64,000 bases of DNA from Myxococcales bacterium (GTDB lineage Bacteria; Myxococcota_A; Bradymonadia; UBA7976; UBA1532): assembly GCA_020633555.1 (NCBI GenBank), contig JACKDL010000011.1:124001-188000 (forward strand), in the 5' to 3' direction. Below the pieces are notes generated by a model. That model searched no databases. It saw only the letters and a program-made list of their open reading frames with translations, and was not told where the DNA came from. Positions 35,802 to 45,398 of this stretch are shown here, in pieces (the first letter of the stretch is position 1; every line of letters begins with the position of its first letter). Position numbers and translations under genes: made by a program.

Positions 35802-37040
35802 TCAGCGGCGCAGCACCCGTGTGTGCGCCGCCTGCCACAGCGGCGCAGCGTCGCCCCCGTCGGGCACCACGAGCCCCTCGATGGTCAAGCTGTCCTCGGT
35901 GATGGTCAGCGCGAAGAAGCCCATGTCGTCCACCTCCCACACGGCCTCGTTGCGCAGCCACTGGTCGCGCAGGTCGGTGGTGCTGGCGCCGGCGCCCGAC
36001 ACGATGAGGGTGGTGCCCTCCACCTCGCCCAGGTCCTGCAGGTTGTGGTCGTGCCCGCAGATGTACACGTCGAACTGGCCCAGCACGTGCGCTTCGAGGA
36101 AGTCGCGCACGCCCGTGCCCGAGCCGATCAGGCCCTCCAGGAACACCCCGTCGTACATGCCCGCGTTCCCGTGGCGGCCGTTGGACAGATACGGGTGGTG
36201 CCCGAAGGCGATGCGCCAGCCCGCCAGGGGCTGCGCCGCCCACTGGGGCAGGGTCTGCTCCTGGGCCAGGTTGGTCTCGGCGAAGCCGGTGATGGCCTCG
36301 ATGAAGGGCAGGTCCCGCCAGAACAGGGTGGCGGTGTCCAGGGCCACGATCTCGGCGGCCCCCTCCTGGAAGCGGTAGAAGGCCGCCGGCATGCGGAACT
36401 TGTCCTGGCTGGCGGCGTAGTCGATCTGGGCCTGGCCGCGGGTGGGGTCGATGCCGATGCCTGCCGCGAAGTCCTGCAGGATGGGCGGCGCCCCGTAGTC
36501 GTGGTTGCCCAGCGCCGCGTAGAAGGGGAGGTCCAGCGCGGCGTAGGGGGCCTCGAACTTCTCGACCCACTGGGGGTCGTCCACGCCGTCCACGCCGCTC
36601 TCGTAGATGTTGTCGCCGTTCAGCAGGGCGAAGTCGCACCCGCCGCGGCTGCGGCAGAAGTCGGCGGCGGCCTCGGCCACCCGGTGTTGGCCCGCGTTGC
36701 CCTTGCCCGTGTCGCCCAGGGCGATGAGCAGGATGGGCTCGGCCGCCGGCGGGGCGGCGTCGGGCTCCGGGGGCGCAGCGTCCCGGGGCGCCGCGTCGGG
36801 CTTGAGCGCCGCGTCGGCCTCGGCGTCCACGGGGGGCGCCGCGTCCACGGGCGCCAGATCGAGGGGGAGCGCGGCGTCCACGGCCTGGTCGGGCGCGGGC
36901 GGGGCCGCGTCGCGGCTGGGCGCGGCGTCCCGCAGCGGCGCCGCGTCGCGCCCCAGCACGGTGGCGTCCGGGATCTCGGGGAACTCCTCTTTGCAGCCGG
37001 CCAGCGCCAGCAGCCCGGCCGCCATCCACAGACTTCGCAT
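35802..37040 (-). CDS. Metallophosphoesterase lipoprotein (purple acid phosphatase-like)
   Basis: A 412-aa lipoprotein with signal MRSLWMAAGLLALAGC (lipobox Cys16) and an Ala/Pro/Asp linker to about residue 100 (RDAAPLRDAAPSRDAAP). The calcineurin-like phosphoesterase domain shows all metal blocks: GDTGKGN, NGDNIYE, GNHDYGA, FGHHPYLSNG and CGHDHNLQ. The order resembles tartrate-resistant acid phosphatases, so phosphomonoester hydrolysis at the cell surface is likely. Convergent with the nir operon, separated by 31 bp. Confidence 0.88.
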   Translation of the reverse strand: MRSLWMAAGLLALAGCKEEFPEIPDATVLGRDAAPLRDAAPSRDAAPPAPDQAVDAALPLDLAPVDAAPPVDAEADAALKPDAAPRDAAPPEPDAAPPAAEPILLIALGDTGKGNAGQHRVAEAAADFCRSRGGCDFALLNGDNIYESGVDGVDDPQWVEKFEAPYAALDLPFYAALGNHDYGAPPILQDFAAGIGIDPTRGQAQIDYAASQDKFRMPAAFYRFQEGAAEIVALDTATLFWRDLPFIEAITGFAETNLAQEQTLPQWAAQPLAGWRIAFGHHPYLSNGRHGNAGMYDGVFLEGLIGSGTGVRDFLEAHVLGQFDVYICGHDHNLQDLGEVEGTTLIVSGAGASTTDLRDQWLRNEAVWEVDDMGFFALTITEDSLTIEGLVVPDGGDAAPLWQAAHTRVLRR

Positions 37041-37175
37041 GGGTCCCCCTGTTCGGTGGCGCCACCATGCCGATCCGGCGGGGTCGCTTCAACCACGGCC
37101 CGTCACGCAAACGCCGGTTGCGTTGCTTAGGCCGCTCCCTCAAGCTGTCGGTTCGCTCACGTCCGGCCAGTGCCC

Positions 37176-40100
37176 ATGCCGCCGCTTCAGCAGCCCGATC
37201 CCGAGAAGCTCTCCGCCGCCCGCGCCACCGCCGTCTTCAAGCGGCTGGGCTTGGAGTGGGCCACCGATCCCCTGCTGCTCATCCAGCCCATCCCGCGGAT
37301 GGTGCCCCTGCTGCCCACCGGCGGCACGGAGTGGTGGGTCGGCGACCACGTGGTGGTCAGCTACCAGGGCAAGCCCGAGGACTTCCCCCACAAGGGGCCC
37401 TGGGCCAGCGATGACGCCCGCGGCGTGCCGGCCCACTCGGCGGCGGTGGCCACCGCCATCCTCGTGCTGGCCTGGAACGACCCGAAGCTGCGGCCGCTGT
37501 TCGACCTGCCCGCCTGGGCGCTGGACCTCGAGGCGCTCACTGGCGGCGGCGCGGTGGACGTGGAGCGGCCGCAGGGGTTCGTACGCTACACCCTGCTGCC
37601 GGGTGGCCCCGACGCCCGCGCCCTGCCGGTGAAGCGCGAGCTGGTGCGCCTGTCGCGGCGCGACGGCCGGCCCCTGCGCCCCCACATCATCGAGCCGGGC
37701 GAGGATCTGACCCTGCGGGCGGCGGGCCTCACGGCAGCGGACCTGGCCTTCCACCGGGCCGCGAGCGCGATGGACCGGCTGCCCCCGGATGATCCGCTGG
37801 CGGCCAACTTCGCCGCCGAGGCCTTCGAGCACCTGCTGGCCGTGGACGATCTCACCGGGCCCGACGGCCAGGTGGTGATCCCCCTGGCCACGCCCTTCGA
37901 GCCGGTGATCCAGGCCGTCGACGGCGACGAGTGCATCGAGCTGAGCTGGCAGGAGCCGGTGCTCGACAGCTACGCCGTGGGCCCCGGCTACGTGCTCACC
38001 GCCGAGGACCAGCTCCGGCCCCTGGGCACGCCGGCCCTGGCGGCCGATCCCAGCCTGCTGCAGCACGCCCTCCCGCGCGTGCCCTTCGCCGAGGCCCAGG
38101 CCTTCGTCGAGCGCTTCGTGCGCCACAGCGCCGTGGGGCTGGAGCTGGACAGCGACCACCTGCCCCGCAGCCGCCCACCCGAGCGCATCGTGGGCTGCGT
38201 GCGCCTGGGCGAGGTGGACGACGCCTTGGTGGTGGACCTGACCAGCGGCTACGAGGTGGGCGGCGAGCTCGAGGAGATCCCCCTGGACGAGCGCGCCAGC
38301 CACCGCCGCGTGGCGGGGGCGCTGGTGCGGCGCGACCGCGCCACCGAGCGGCGCCTGCGGGACATCCTCGTGGCCCGCCTGGGCCGGCCGGTGCCCGCCC
38401 GCCTGCGCGGCGACGCGGCGCTGGACTTCCTCACCGACGGGGCGCAGGTCCTGGGGCCCGAGTTCGTCTTCTTCGGCACCGAAGACCTCACCCGACACCG
38501 GGTGGTGGGGGCCTTCAAGGCCAAGGTGGGCGTGCCCAGCGGCGTGGACTGGCTGGACCTGCGCATCGACTTCGAGGTGGACGGGCGCACGGTGAGCGGC
38601 GCGGCGGTGCTGGCGAGCTGGCGGGCGGGCCACCGCTACCACCGGCTGCCGGACGGCACCCTGGCGCGGCTGCCCGACGAGTGGCTGGCGCAGCATGGCC
38701 AGGCCGCGGCCGAGCTCGAGGACATCCGCGCGGCCGGCGACGGGCAGCTCAGCATCTTCGCGGCGCCCCTGGTGGAGCAGCTCCTCGACCAGGTGGACGA
38801 TCCCTCGGCCCTGCGCTGGCGCGAGGCGCTGGAGCAGCTCCACGACATCGACAAGGTGCCCGACCGCCCGGTGCCCACGGGCCTGAACGCCGAGCTGCGC
38901 AGCTACCAGCACACCGGCTTCCGCTGGCTGGCGTTCCTCCGTGATGTGGGCCTGCACGGCGTGCTGGCCGACGACATGGGCCTGGGCAAGACGCTGCAGG
39001 CCATCACCCTGCTGCTCGACACCCACCACCCGGCGGACGGCCCGGCGAAGGGCGGGGCGTCGCTGGTGGTGGCGCCCACCTCGGTGGTGCACAACTGGCG
39101 CGCCGAGATCGAGCGCTTCGCGCCGCAGCTCAAGGTGCTGGTGCACCACGGCATCGATCGGGATCCGGCGGCCCTCGAAGAGGCCGAGATCGTCATCACC
39201 AGCTACGCGCTGATGCGCGGCGACCTGGCCCTGCTGGGCAGCCGCCAGTGGCGGGTGCTGGTGCTCGACGAGGCCCACCACATCAAGAACCCCGACAGCC
39301 AGGTGGCCAAGGCGGCCCGGGGCATCCCGGCCGACTACCGGGTGGCCCTCACGGGCACCCCGCTCGAGAACCACCTCATCGAGCTGTGGAGCATCTTCCA
39401 GTTCCTCATGCCGGGGTTCTTCGGCAGCCGGGCCGGCTTCACCCGCCGGTACGCCCAGCCCATCCAGCGCGACAACGATCAGCGCGCGCTCGAGGCCCTG
39501 CGCCGCCGGCTGAAGCCCTTCGTGCTCCGGCGGCACAAGAGCGAGGTGGCCCAGGAGCTGCCGCCCCGGCAGGAGCAGGTGCTGTACTGCGAGCTGGGGC
39601 CCGAGCAGCGCAAGCTGTACGAGCAGGTCAAGGCCACCTTCCGCGACGCCGTGCTCGGCCGGGTGGATCGCGAGGGCCTGGGCGCCGCCACCCTGTCGGT
39701 GCTCGAGGCGCTCATGCGCCTGCGGCAGGTGTGCTGTGATCCGGCCCTGCTGCCGTACCCCGAGGCCGCCGAGGTGGGCGCCTCGGCCAAGACCGACCTG
39801 CTGCTCGAGCTGCTGGCCGAGATCATCGACGCCGGCCACCGCACGTTGGTGTTCAGCCAGTGGCCCACCCTGCTCAAGCGGGTGCGTCGCCACACGGACA
39901 CCCGCGGCTGGAGCTCGCTGTACCTGGACGGCGGCACCACCCGGCGCCACGACCTGGTGGACGCCTTCAACGCCCCCGATGGCCCCCCGCTGTTCTTCAT
40001 CAGCCTGAAGGCCGGCGGCACCGGCCTGAACCTCACCGGCGCCGATCACGTGATCCACCTGGATCCGTGGTGGAACCCGGCGGTGGAGGACCAGGCCACC

Positions 40101-40601
40101 GACCGCGCGCACCGCATCGGCCAGACCCGGCCCGTGGTGGCCTACAAGCTGGTGGCCAAGGACACGGTCGAGGAGAAGATCCTCGAGCTGCAGGCCCGCA
40201 AGCGGGCGCTGTTCGAGGCCACCGTCGAGCGCGACCGGGTGGTGGTGGAGCAGCTCACCCGGGCCGATCTGGAGGCCGTGTTCGCCCTGGACGCGCCGGT
40301 GGCCCCCCTGGGCCCGCCCGGCGACGTGCCCGTGGCCGAGCTCATGGTCGAGCCCGAGATCCCCGAGGCGCCGGAGCTGGTGCCCGAGGTGGCCGGGGGC
40401 TCCGCGGTGCTGGGGGCCCTGCCGAACCCCATCGCCCGCCAGCTCCGGGCGGGCGAGGTGCTGACCAACGCCTCGGTGCGCGACCTCATGGGCTGGTCAT
40501 CGGCCGAGGCCCGGCGCTGGCTGCGCGAGCAGGTGGACGCGGGCCTGTTGGAGCAGCGGGGCCGCAAGCGCGGCACCCACTACGTGGCCGGGCGCGGCTG
40601 A
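37176..40601 (+). CDS. SNF2-family DEAD/H-box helicase (bacterial SNF2-associated domain type)
   Basis: About 1141 aa, with ATG 37176 preferred to GTG 37170; neither has a clear ribosome-binding site. The N-terminal ~550 residues include a bacterial SNF2-associated region (VDWLDLRIDFEVDGRTVS, YHRLPDGTLARLPDEWL). The motor has DDMGLGKTLQ (Walker Lys near residue 605), LDEAHHIKN (box II near 698), ALTGTPLENHL and the C-lobe DRAHRIGQTRPV. A short winged-helix-like tail (NASVRDLMGWSSAEARRWL) ends it. SNF2 motors translocate on dsDNA and remodel bound proteins; the bacterial role of this subgroup is unclear. It stands alone, so a defence role is not supported by context. Confidence 0.9.
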   Translation: MPPLQQPDPEKLSAARATAVFKRLGLEWATDPLLLIQPIPRMVPLLPTGGTEWWVGDHVVVSYQGKPEDFPHKGPWASDDARGVPAHSAAVATAILVLAWNDPKLRPLFDLPAWALDLEALTGGGAVDVERPQGFVRYTLLPGGPDARALPVKRELVRLSRRDGRPLRPHIIEPGEDLTLRAAGLTAADLAFHRAASAMDRLPPDDPLAANFAAEAFEHLLAVDDLTGPDGQVVIPLATPFEPVIQAVDGDECIELSWQEPVLDSYAVGPGYVLTAEDQLRPLGTPALAADPSLLQHALPRVPFAEAQAFVERFVRHSAVGLELDSDHLPRSRPPERIVGCVRLGEVDDALVVDLTSGYEVGGELEEIPLDERASHRRVAGALVRRDRATERRLRDILVARLGRPVPARLRGDAALDFLTDGAQVLGPEFVFFGTEDLTRHRVVGAFKAKVGVPSGVDWLDLRIDFEVDGRTVSGAAVLASWRAGHRYHRLPDGTLARLPDEWLAQHGQAAAELEDIRAAGDGQLSIFAAPLVEQLLDQVDDPSALRWREALEQLHDIDKVPDRPVPTGLNAELRSYQHTGFRWLAFLRDVGLHGVLADDMGLGKTLQAITLLLDTHHPADGPAKGGASLVVAPTSVVHNWRAEIERFAPQLKVLVHHGIDRDPAALEEAEIVITSYALMRGDLALLGSRQWRVLVLDEAHHIKNPDSQVAKAARGIPADYRVALTGTPLENHLIELWSIFQFLMPGFFGSRAGFTRRYAQPIQRDNDQRALEALRRRLKPFVLRRHKSEVAQELPPRQEQVLYCELGPEQRKLYEQVKATFRDAVLGRVDREGLGAATLSVLEALMRLRQVCCDPALLPYPEAAEVGASAKTDLLLELLAEIIDAGHRTLVFSQWPTLLKRVRRHTDTRGWSSLYLDGGTTRRHDLVDAFNAPDGPPLFFISLKAGGTGLNLTGADHVIHLDPWWNPAVEDQATDRAHRIGQTRPVVAYKLVAKDTVEEKILELQARKRALFEATVERDRVVVEQLTRADLEAVFALDAPVAPLGPPGDVPVAELMVEPEIPEAPELVPEVAGGSAVLGALPNPIARQLRAGEVLTNASVRDLMGWSSAEARRWLREQVDAGLLEQRGRKRGTHYVAGRG

Positions 40602-40633
40602 ACCCGGCCCCGCCCGCGGGCCGGCGCGCCTCA

Positions 40634-40791
40634 CAGGGGTATCCGGTCAAGTTGAACGCCGCTCGCTCGACGCCGGCCACCTCAGCGGCGTTGGGCCTCC
40701 TCGATGGGCCACCAGCACACCTGCGTCGGCCCGCCTTGCTGGGGCGGCCGGTCCCTTCGTGAGCGACCCTCAACCCGACCGGATACCCCTG
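40634..40791. mobile_element. MITE-like element bounded by 22-bp inverted repeats
   Basis: The left end (40634-40655) and right end (40770-40791) are inverted copies of a 22-base sequence starting CAGGGGTATCCGGTC, with two mismatches. Weaker similarity continues inward. The 114 bases between encode nothing convincing. It fills almost the whole gap between two convergent genes and ends exactly one base before the stop codon of the 40792-41667 gene. It could be a non-autonomous transposable element, a REP-type palindrome pair, or a large bidirectional termination structure. Confidence 0.6.
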
Positions 40792-41667
40792 TCAGTCGTC
40801 CAGCCCGTCGATCCACAGCCCCAGCCGCTCCACCTTCTGGGCCGACCAGGGCGCGTGGGGCGGCATGCCCTCGCCGCCGCCGCCACCCCCGGGCGCCTGG
40901 TGGTGGCGGTAGCGCACCTTGTAGAACAGGTAGCTGTCGTCCCGCTTGCCCGGCGCCACCCGCATCAGCGCGAGCTGGCTGGAGGGCACGTTGATCAGCG
41001 CGTCGGCGAAGGGCGGATCCAGCACCAGCTCGCCGTCGTTGCCCCCCTGGGTGTGGCAGCCCGCGCAGTCCGCCAGCAGCACCGCCTGCAGCTCGGCGGT
41101 GGTGTAGGGCTGCACGGCAGGCAGGGGGCAGCTCAGATCGCCGTGGCAGTACACGTCGTCGCAGTCCACCCAGTCGTCGCCGTTGTCGTCCACGCCGTTG
41201 TCGCAGGTCTCGGGGAAGCCGATGCAGGCCACCGCGGCCCGGCAGTCGGGATCGGCGCAGTCGACCCGCCCGTCGCCGTCGTCGTCCTCGCCGTTGAAGC
41301 AGGCCACCTCACCGGGCGCCGCCGCGTCGGGCGCGCCGGCGTCCACGGGCAGCGCGTCCACGGGCAGCGCGTCCACGGGCAGCGCGTCGAGGGGCAGCCC
41401 GTCCTGCAAGCCCGCCTCCGCGGTGCCGCCGTCGGCTGTCCCGTCGACGCCCCCGTCCGTCGCGCCGGGTCCGCCGCCATCGGGGCGGGCGTCCAGCCCC
41501 GGGCCCCGGTCCCGGGCGCCGCCGTCGAGCTCGCCGCCGTCCAGGCCAGGCCGGCCAGGCGCCCCGTCGGCGGGCACCGACGCCTCCGGTGACAGCGGCT
41601 CCAGGCACGGGCCCTCGCCCTCGCACCCCAGCACGCCCAGCCCCAGCACAAGGATCCACCGTCGCAT
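40792..41667 (-). CDS. Lipoprotein with a c-type haem motif and Asp-rich repeats
   Basis: A 291-aa lipoprotein with signal MRRWILVLGLGVLGC (Cys15). A Gly/Asp/Ala linker contains LPVDA in tandem (three copies). Two Asp/Cys-rich units follow, of the form CxNGxDDxGDxxVDCxDxxC, common in myxobacterial surface proteins and possibly calcium-binding. A CAGCH haem motif (Cys201, Cys204, His205) sits in a small domain ending with a conserved PPHAPWS...LGLWIDGL. This C-terminal layout resembles the cytochrome-like domains of planctomycete and myxobacterial secreted proteins. Electron-transfer function is inferred from the haem motif only. Confidence 0.75.
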   Translation of the reverse strand: MRRWILVLGLGVLGCEGEGPCLEPLSPEASVPADGAPGRPGLDGGELDGGARDRGPGLDARPDGGGPGATDGGVDGTADGGTAEAGLQDGLPLDALPVDALPVDALPVDAGAPDAAAPGEVACFNGEDDDGDGRVDCADPDCRAAVACIGFPETCDNGVDDNGDDWVDCDDVYCHGDLSCPLPAVQPYTTAELQAVLLADCAGCHTQGGNDGELVLDPPFADALINVPSSQLALMRVAPGKRDDSYLFYKVRYRHHQAPGGGGGGEGMPPHAPWSAQKVERLGLWIDGLDD

Positions 41668-41843
41668 CGCGCCCCCTCTCCAGGGGCAGGATGCCCCAAC
41701 CGGCGGGGCCGATCCGCGCCACCCCCCCTCGCGTTGACTTCCACAGAGGCACGGGCCTAGGCTGCCGTCACGGGACCGGGGGGTTCCAGCGATCACGAGC
41801 ACACGTCACCGGGACCGGCGCGGGCCGGGCGGGAGGACCGTCG

Positions 41844-42758
41844 ATGCGACTTCGAATCACGGCCGCAGGGATGGGGCTCGCCCTGGCCCTCGGCGGCTGC
41901 GGCGAGGCCACCGAGGTGGCGCCCACGGCCGACCTGAGCGTCAGCGGCGCGGGGGGCGGCGGCGGCGACATGGCCCCGGCGCCCGACATGACCCCGCCGC
42001 CCGACATGACGCCCACCGGCGGCGTGCTGGGCGACCGCTGCGATGGGCCCGACGGCTGCCAGAGCCGCCTGTGTACGCCCGATCCCGATGATCCCAGCGG
42101 CGGCTTCTGCACCATCCCGTGTGTGCCCGGCGAGGCGAACGGCTGCCCCGACGGCTGGGCCTGCGAGGACACGGTGGCCCAGGGCCAGGTGTGCCGCCCG
42201 TCCCCGCCCGGTGGGCTCTGTGACGTGTGCAGCACCGACGCCGAATGCGGCGGTGAGACGGATCTGTGCCTGCCGCTGTTGGGCCGACCCGGCATCAAGG
42301 TCTGCGCGCTGGACTGCTCGGATCGGGCCGTGGAGTGCCCGGCCGGCTTCACCTGCGAGGCCCTGGGCGACACCTTCCAGTGCCTGCCCGTGGATGGCCT
42401 GTGCCCCGAGGCGCAGGACGGCGACCAGGACGGCATCCCCGACGGCGCCGACAACTGCCCCGGGGCCCGCAACCCCGACCAGGTGGACGTGGATCAGGAC
42501 GGCGTGGGCAACGCCTGCGACAACTGCCCGGCCGTGGCCAACCCCGATCAGGCCGACGCCAACGGCAACGGGGTGGGGGACGCCTGCGAGATGATCATCG
42601 GCGACGGTGAGTTCGGCCCGCCCACCGGCGGCTTCGTCAGCGCCACCGGCACCATGACCTCGCCCGCCTACCGCATCCGCGGGGCCATGGGCCCGGTGCT
42701 CGGCCCGCTGCGCAGCCCGCAGTGGCAGGTGCTGCCCTTCGTGGGAGGTCGCCCGTGA
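41844..42758 (+). CDS. Cys-rich lipoprotein with thrombospondin type 3 repeats
   Basis: A 304-aa lipoprotein starting at ATG 41844 after GGGAGGA. Signal and lipobox MRLRITAAGMGLALALGGC. An Ala/Pro/Asp linker has two PDMTP units. A Cys-rich region (about 60-185) holds roughly 20 cysteines. Thrombospondin type 3 calcium-binding repeats follow (DQDGIPDGADNCPGARNPDQ and DQDGVGNACDNCPAVANPDQ). Probably a calcium-stabilised surface protein. Expected partner: the fibre-like protein encoded next, 71 bases downstream. Confidence 0.82.
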   Translation: MRLRITAAGMGLALALGGCGEATEVAPTADLSVSGAGGGGGDMAPAPDMTPPPDMTPTGGVLGDRCDGPDGCQSRLCTPDPDDPSGGFCTIPCVPGEANGCPDGWACEDTVAQGQVCRPSPPGGLCDVCSTDAECGGETDLCLPLLGRPGIKVCALDCSDRAVECPAGFTCEALGDTFQCLPVDGLCPEAQDGDQDGIPDGADNCPGARNPDQVDVDQDGVGNACDNCPAVANPDQADANGNGVGDACEMIIGDGEFGPPTGGFVSATGTMTSPAYRIRGAMGPVLGPLRSPQWQVLPFVGGRP

Positions 42759-42829
42759 GCCTGCCTGTGCGCCCCTCGCTGAACTTCGCCCGACTTCTCG
42801 CCAACCGCTCTGCTTCCAAGGGTTCGACC

Positions 42830-44035
42830 ATGCGCTCCGTGCTCCGCCTGCTCGTGGCCGCGCTGGCCCTCGCCATCGCCCCGCTCTCGGTCCAGGCCCA
42901 GGCCGTGCCCGAGATGCTCCCGTACAACGGCTTCCTGGCCGACACCAACGGGGTGCCGGTGGACGGCGGCATCAGCCTCACCGTGCGCGTGTACGAGACC
43001 AGCGACGCGCCCAACCCCATCTGGCAGGAGACCCTGCAGAACGTGCCCGTGGACGCGGGCTACTTCCGGGTGGATCTGGGCCTCATCGTGCCGCTGGTGC
43101 AGGACGTGCAGAACGGCCGCACCCGCTACCTGGGCCTGAGCGTCAACGGCGACGCCGAGGCCACCCCCCGGCAGCGCATCGGCGCGGTGCCCTACGCCCT
43201 GATGGCCATGGACAGCGCCATGCTGGGCGGCTACCCGGCGGCCACCTTCGTCACCGTCGATCGCCTGAACCAGGAGCTGGCGGGGCGCGGCTACGTGAAC
43301 GAGGCGCGGGTGCGCGAGCTGATCGCCGAGCTGGGCGGCGGCGGCGGCGAGGGCGGCCTGAACGAGGCCCAGGTCAACGCGCTCATCGACGCCCGCGGCT
43401 ACCTGAACCAGGCCGCCATCGAGGCGCTCATCGACGCCCGCGGCTACGTCACCGAGGACCAGGTCAACGCGCTCATCGACGCCCGCGGCTACGTCACCGA
43501 AGCGCAGGTCAACGCGCTCATCGACGCCCGGGTGGCCAACGCCATCAACGAGCTGCGAAACGAGCTGCGGCAGGAGATCCAGCAGGTGGCCCAGAACGCC
43601 GCCGGCGCGCCGTACATCCTGGGCCGCAGCGCCCAGACCAGCGACGGTCGCATGACGTTCGGCGGCCAGAACGGCCTGCGGGCGGCCAACGCCATGTGCC
43701 AGGCCAGCTTCGCCGACGACGCCACCGCCCACCTGTGCACGTACGACGAGGTGGGCCGCGCTCTGGCGAGCAACAGCTACAACGCCAACAACAACTTCAC
43801 GGGCGTCACCACCTGGACCGTGGCGCCCTTCGAGCGCGGCAACTTCAACGGCAGCAAGCGCAACACCTGCCAGAACCTGCTGTACAACTCGGGCGACGCC
43901 GCCACCGGCACCCAGATGACCGTGCGCCTGAACGACCAGAGCGACGGCAACGGCGGCGGCCTCACCGGCCACACCTTCGAGGTGCTGGCGGGCCGCGCCT
44001 GTGGCAACAACCTGCCCGTGCTGTGCTGCCGCTGA
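42830..44035 (+). CDS. Secreted fibre-like protein with 15-residue repeats (paralogue 1)
   Basis: A 401-aa exported protein with signal MRSVLRLLVAALALAIAPLSVQA; the first M giving a signal peptide is at 42830. Residues 30-150 form a globular head (PEMLPYNGFLADTNGVPVDG, IGAVPYALMA). Three exact-length 15-residue repeats and a partial fourth follow from nucleotide 43370 (QVNALIDARGYLNQA pattern). A Gln-rich helix leads to a C-terminal Cys domain with MCQASF, HLCTYDEVGRAL, NTCQNL and CCR. Similar in outline to trimeric fibres with a ligand-binding knob. A longer paralogue is at 45399-46946. Function unknown. Confidence 0.72.
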   Translation: MRSVLRLLVAALALAIAPLSVQAQAVPEMLPYNGFLADTNGVPVDGGISLTVRVYETSDAPNPIWQETLQNVPVDAGYFRVDLGLIVPLVQDVQNGRTRYLGLSVNGDAEATPRQRIGAVPYALMAMDSAMLGGYPAATFVTVDRLNQELAGRGYVNEARVRELIAELGGGGGEGGLNEAQVNALIDARGYLNQAAIEALIDARGYVTEDQVNALIDARGYVTEAQVNALIDARVANAINELRNELRQEIQQVAQNAAGAPYILGRSAQTSDGRMTFGGQNGLRAANAMCQASFADDATAHLCTYDEVGRALASNSYNANNNFTGVTTWTVAPFERGNFNGSKRNTCQNLLYNSGDAATGTQMTVRLNDQSDGNGGGLTGHTFEVLAGRACGNNLPVLCCR

Positions 44036-44119
44036 GCGCGAGTCCGCGCCGCGCGATCCCGAGGCCGGCCGCGCATTCGGCACATGCCGCCGCGCGCCGC
44101 ACCTGCTAGATTCCCGCCC

Positions 44120-45319
44120 ATGAAAGACATCCTCCCTGCCCTGCAGCTCGTCTGCCTCGCGCTCATCGCCGCCGGGGTGGCGCCCGTGGCCCTGGACGCC
44201 CTGGACGCCCGGGCGGATCGCAAGGCCCGCGAGGCCCGCGCGGCCGTCTTCGGGGCCATCGCCGAGGCGGCCTCGACGGCCAGCGACCACGATCTGGCAG
44301 CCCAGGCCTTCGCCGACGCCGCCAACCTGGACCCCGACAACGAGGGCTGGCGCAAGGGCCTGCTCGACGCGCAGGTGGAGCGCATCCTGCGGGACTCGGG
44401 CCACATCACGGGGGCCAACGCGCTGAGCCTCCAAGTGGCGCTCACCCGCGCCCTGAGCGACGGCGATCCCAGCGCCCGCCACGAGCTCGCCTTCGGGCGG
44501 GTGCTGCACTTCCGCGGCCAACTCGAGAAGGCCCGCGCCCGCTACAAGGCCGCCCTGGACAAGGATCCGCAGTCCGCCCAGGCCCACCTGCTGCTGGGCG
44601 ATCTGCAGTTCAAGCAGGGCGAGTATGGGGCCGCCGTCACCACCCTGCGCCGGGCCGTGGAGCTCGACGCCGAGCTGCCCCTGGTGCACTTCGCGCTGGG
44701 CCAGGCGCTGCTGGGCCAGAAGAACGCCCAAGAGGCCGTGGTGGAGCTGGAGAAGGCCGTCAAGGCCATGCCTCAGCACGCGGCCTCCCACGGGGCCCTG
44801 GGCAAGGCGGCCCTGGAGCTGAAGCGCTTCGACACCGCCCGCACCCACCTCGAGAGCGCCCTGCGCCTTGACCGGGCTGGCCTGGCCAGCCTGTACCGCG
44901 ACCTGGGCGACGCCTGGGAGGGCCTGGAGAACCTGCCCCGAGCCGAGCAGGCGTACACTCAGGCCTGGCAGCAGGCCCAGGACCTGGTGGGCCTGCGCCG
45001 CCTGGCGCGGGTGCGCATGCAGCAGCGCAACTGGCAGGGCACCATCGACGCCTACAACCTGGTGCTCAGCGTGGTGCCCGACGACCCCGAGGCTCACTGC
45101 CAGACGGGCATGGCGGCCGACAAGGCCAACGCGGGCCGGGTGGCCGTGGTGGCTTACCAGCGCTGCATCGCCGTGGCCGAGAAGGACCCCGACTTCAAGG
45201 AGCTGGTGGCCACCGCGCGCAACCGGCAGCAGATCCTGGCCGAGCGCATGACCGCGCAGGCCCGCGAGGCCGGCAAGGACGCGCCCAAGGCCCCACCCAA
45301 GGGCGGCAAGGGCCCGTAG
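44120..45319 (+). CDS. Tetratricopeptide repeat protein
   Basis: A 399-aa protein with one N-terminal hydrophobic segment (about 6-25, signal or anchor) and at least six TPR units from about residue 125 (for example AHLLLGDLQFKQGEYGAAVTTL, VHFALGQALLGQKNAQEAVV in short blocks). The tail is Lys/Ala/Pro-rich. TPRs mediate protein-protein contacts. Being flanked by two paralogous fibre-like genes, it may help assemble or export them, but this is inferred. Confidence 0.82.
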   Translation: MKDILPALQLVCLALIAAGVAPVALDALDARADRKAREARAAVFGAIAEAASTASDHDLAAQAFADAANLDPDNEGWRKGLLDAQVERILRDSGHITGANALSLQVALTRALSDGDPSARHELAFGRVLHFRGQLEKARARYKAALDKDPQSAQAHLLLGDLQFKQGEYGAAVTTLRRAVELDAELPLVHFALGQALLGQKNAQEAVVELEKAVKAMPQHAASHGALGKAALELKRFDTARTHLESALRLDRAGLASLYRDLGDAWEGLENLPRAEQAYTQAWQQAQDLVGLRRLARVRMQQRNWQGTIDAYNLVLSVVPDDPEAHCQTGMAADKANAGRVAVVAYQRCIAVAEKDPDFKELVATARNRQQILAERMTAQAREAGKDAPKAPPKGGKGP

Positions 45320-45398
45320 CCGCCAGCTCGGCCCGCCTCCGTTGAACTCCGCCGTCGGCGCCGCCTATGCTGGCGCAGCGCTCGGGGGAGGACATCTC

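Noticed and set aside
37140..40112. 990-codon minus-strand frame opposite the SNF2 helicase
   Set aside because: Same artefact: composition is biased and no family is recognisable, while the sense strand encodes a complete helicase.
42755..42829. GTG start at 42755 overlapping the upstream stop for the first fibre-like gene
   Set aside because: It would put 25 polar residues before a clear signal peptide; the ATG at 42830 is more plausible.
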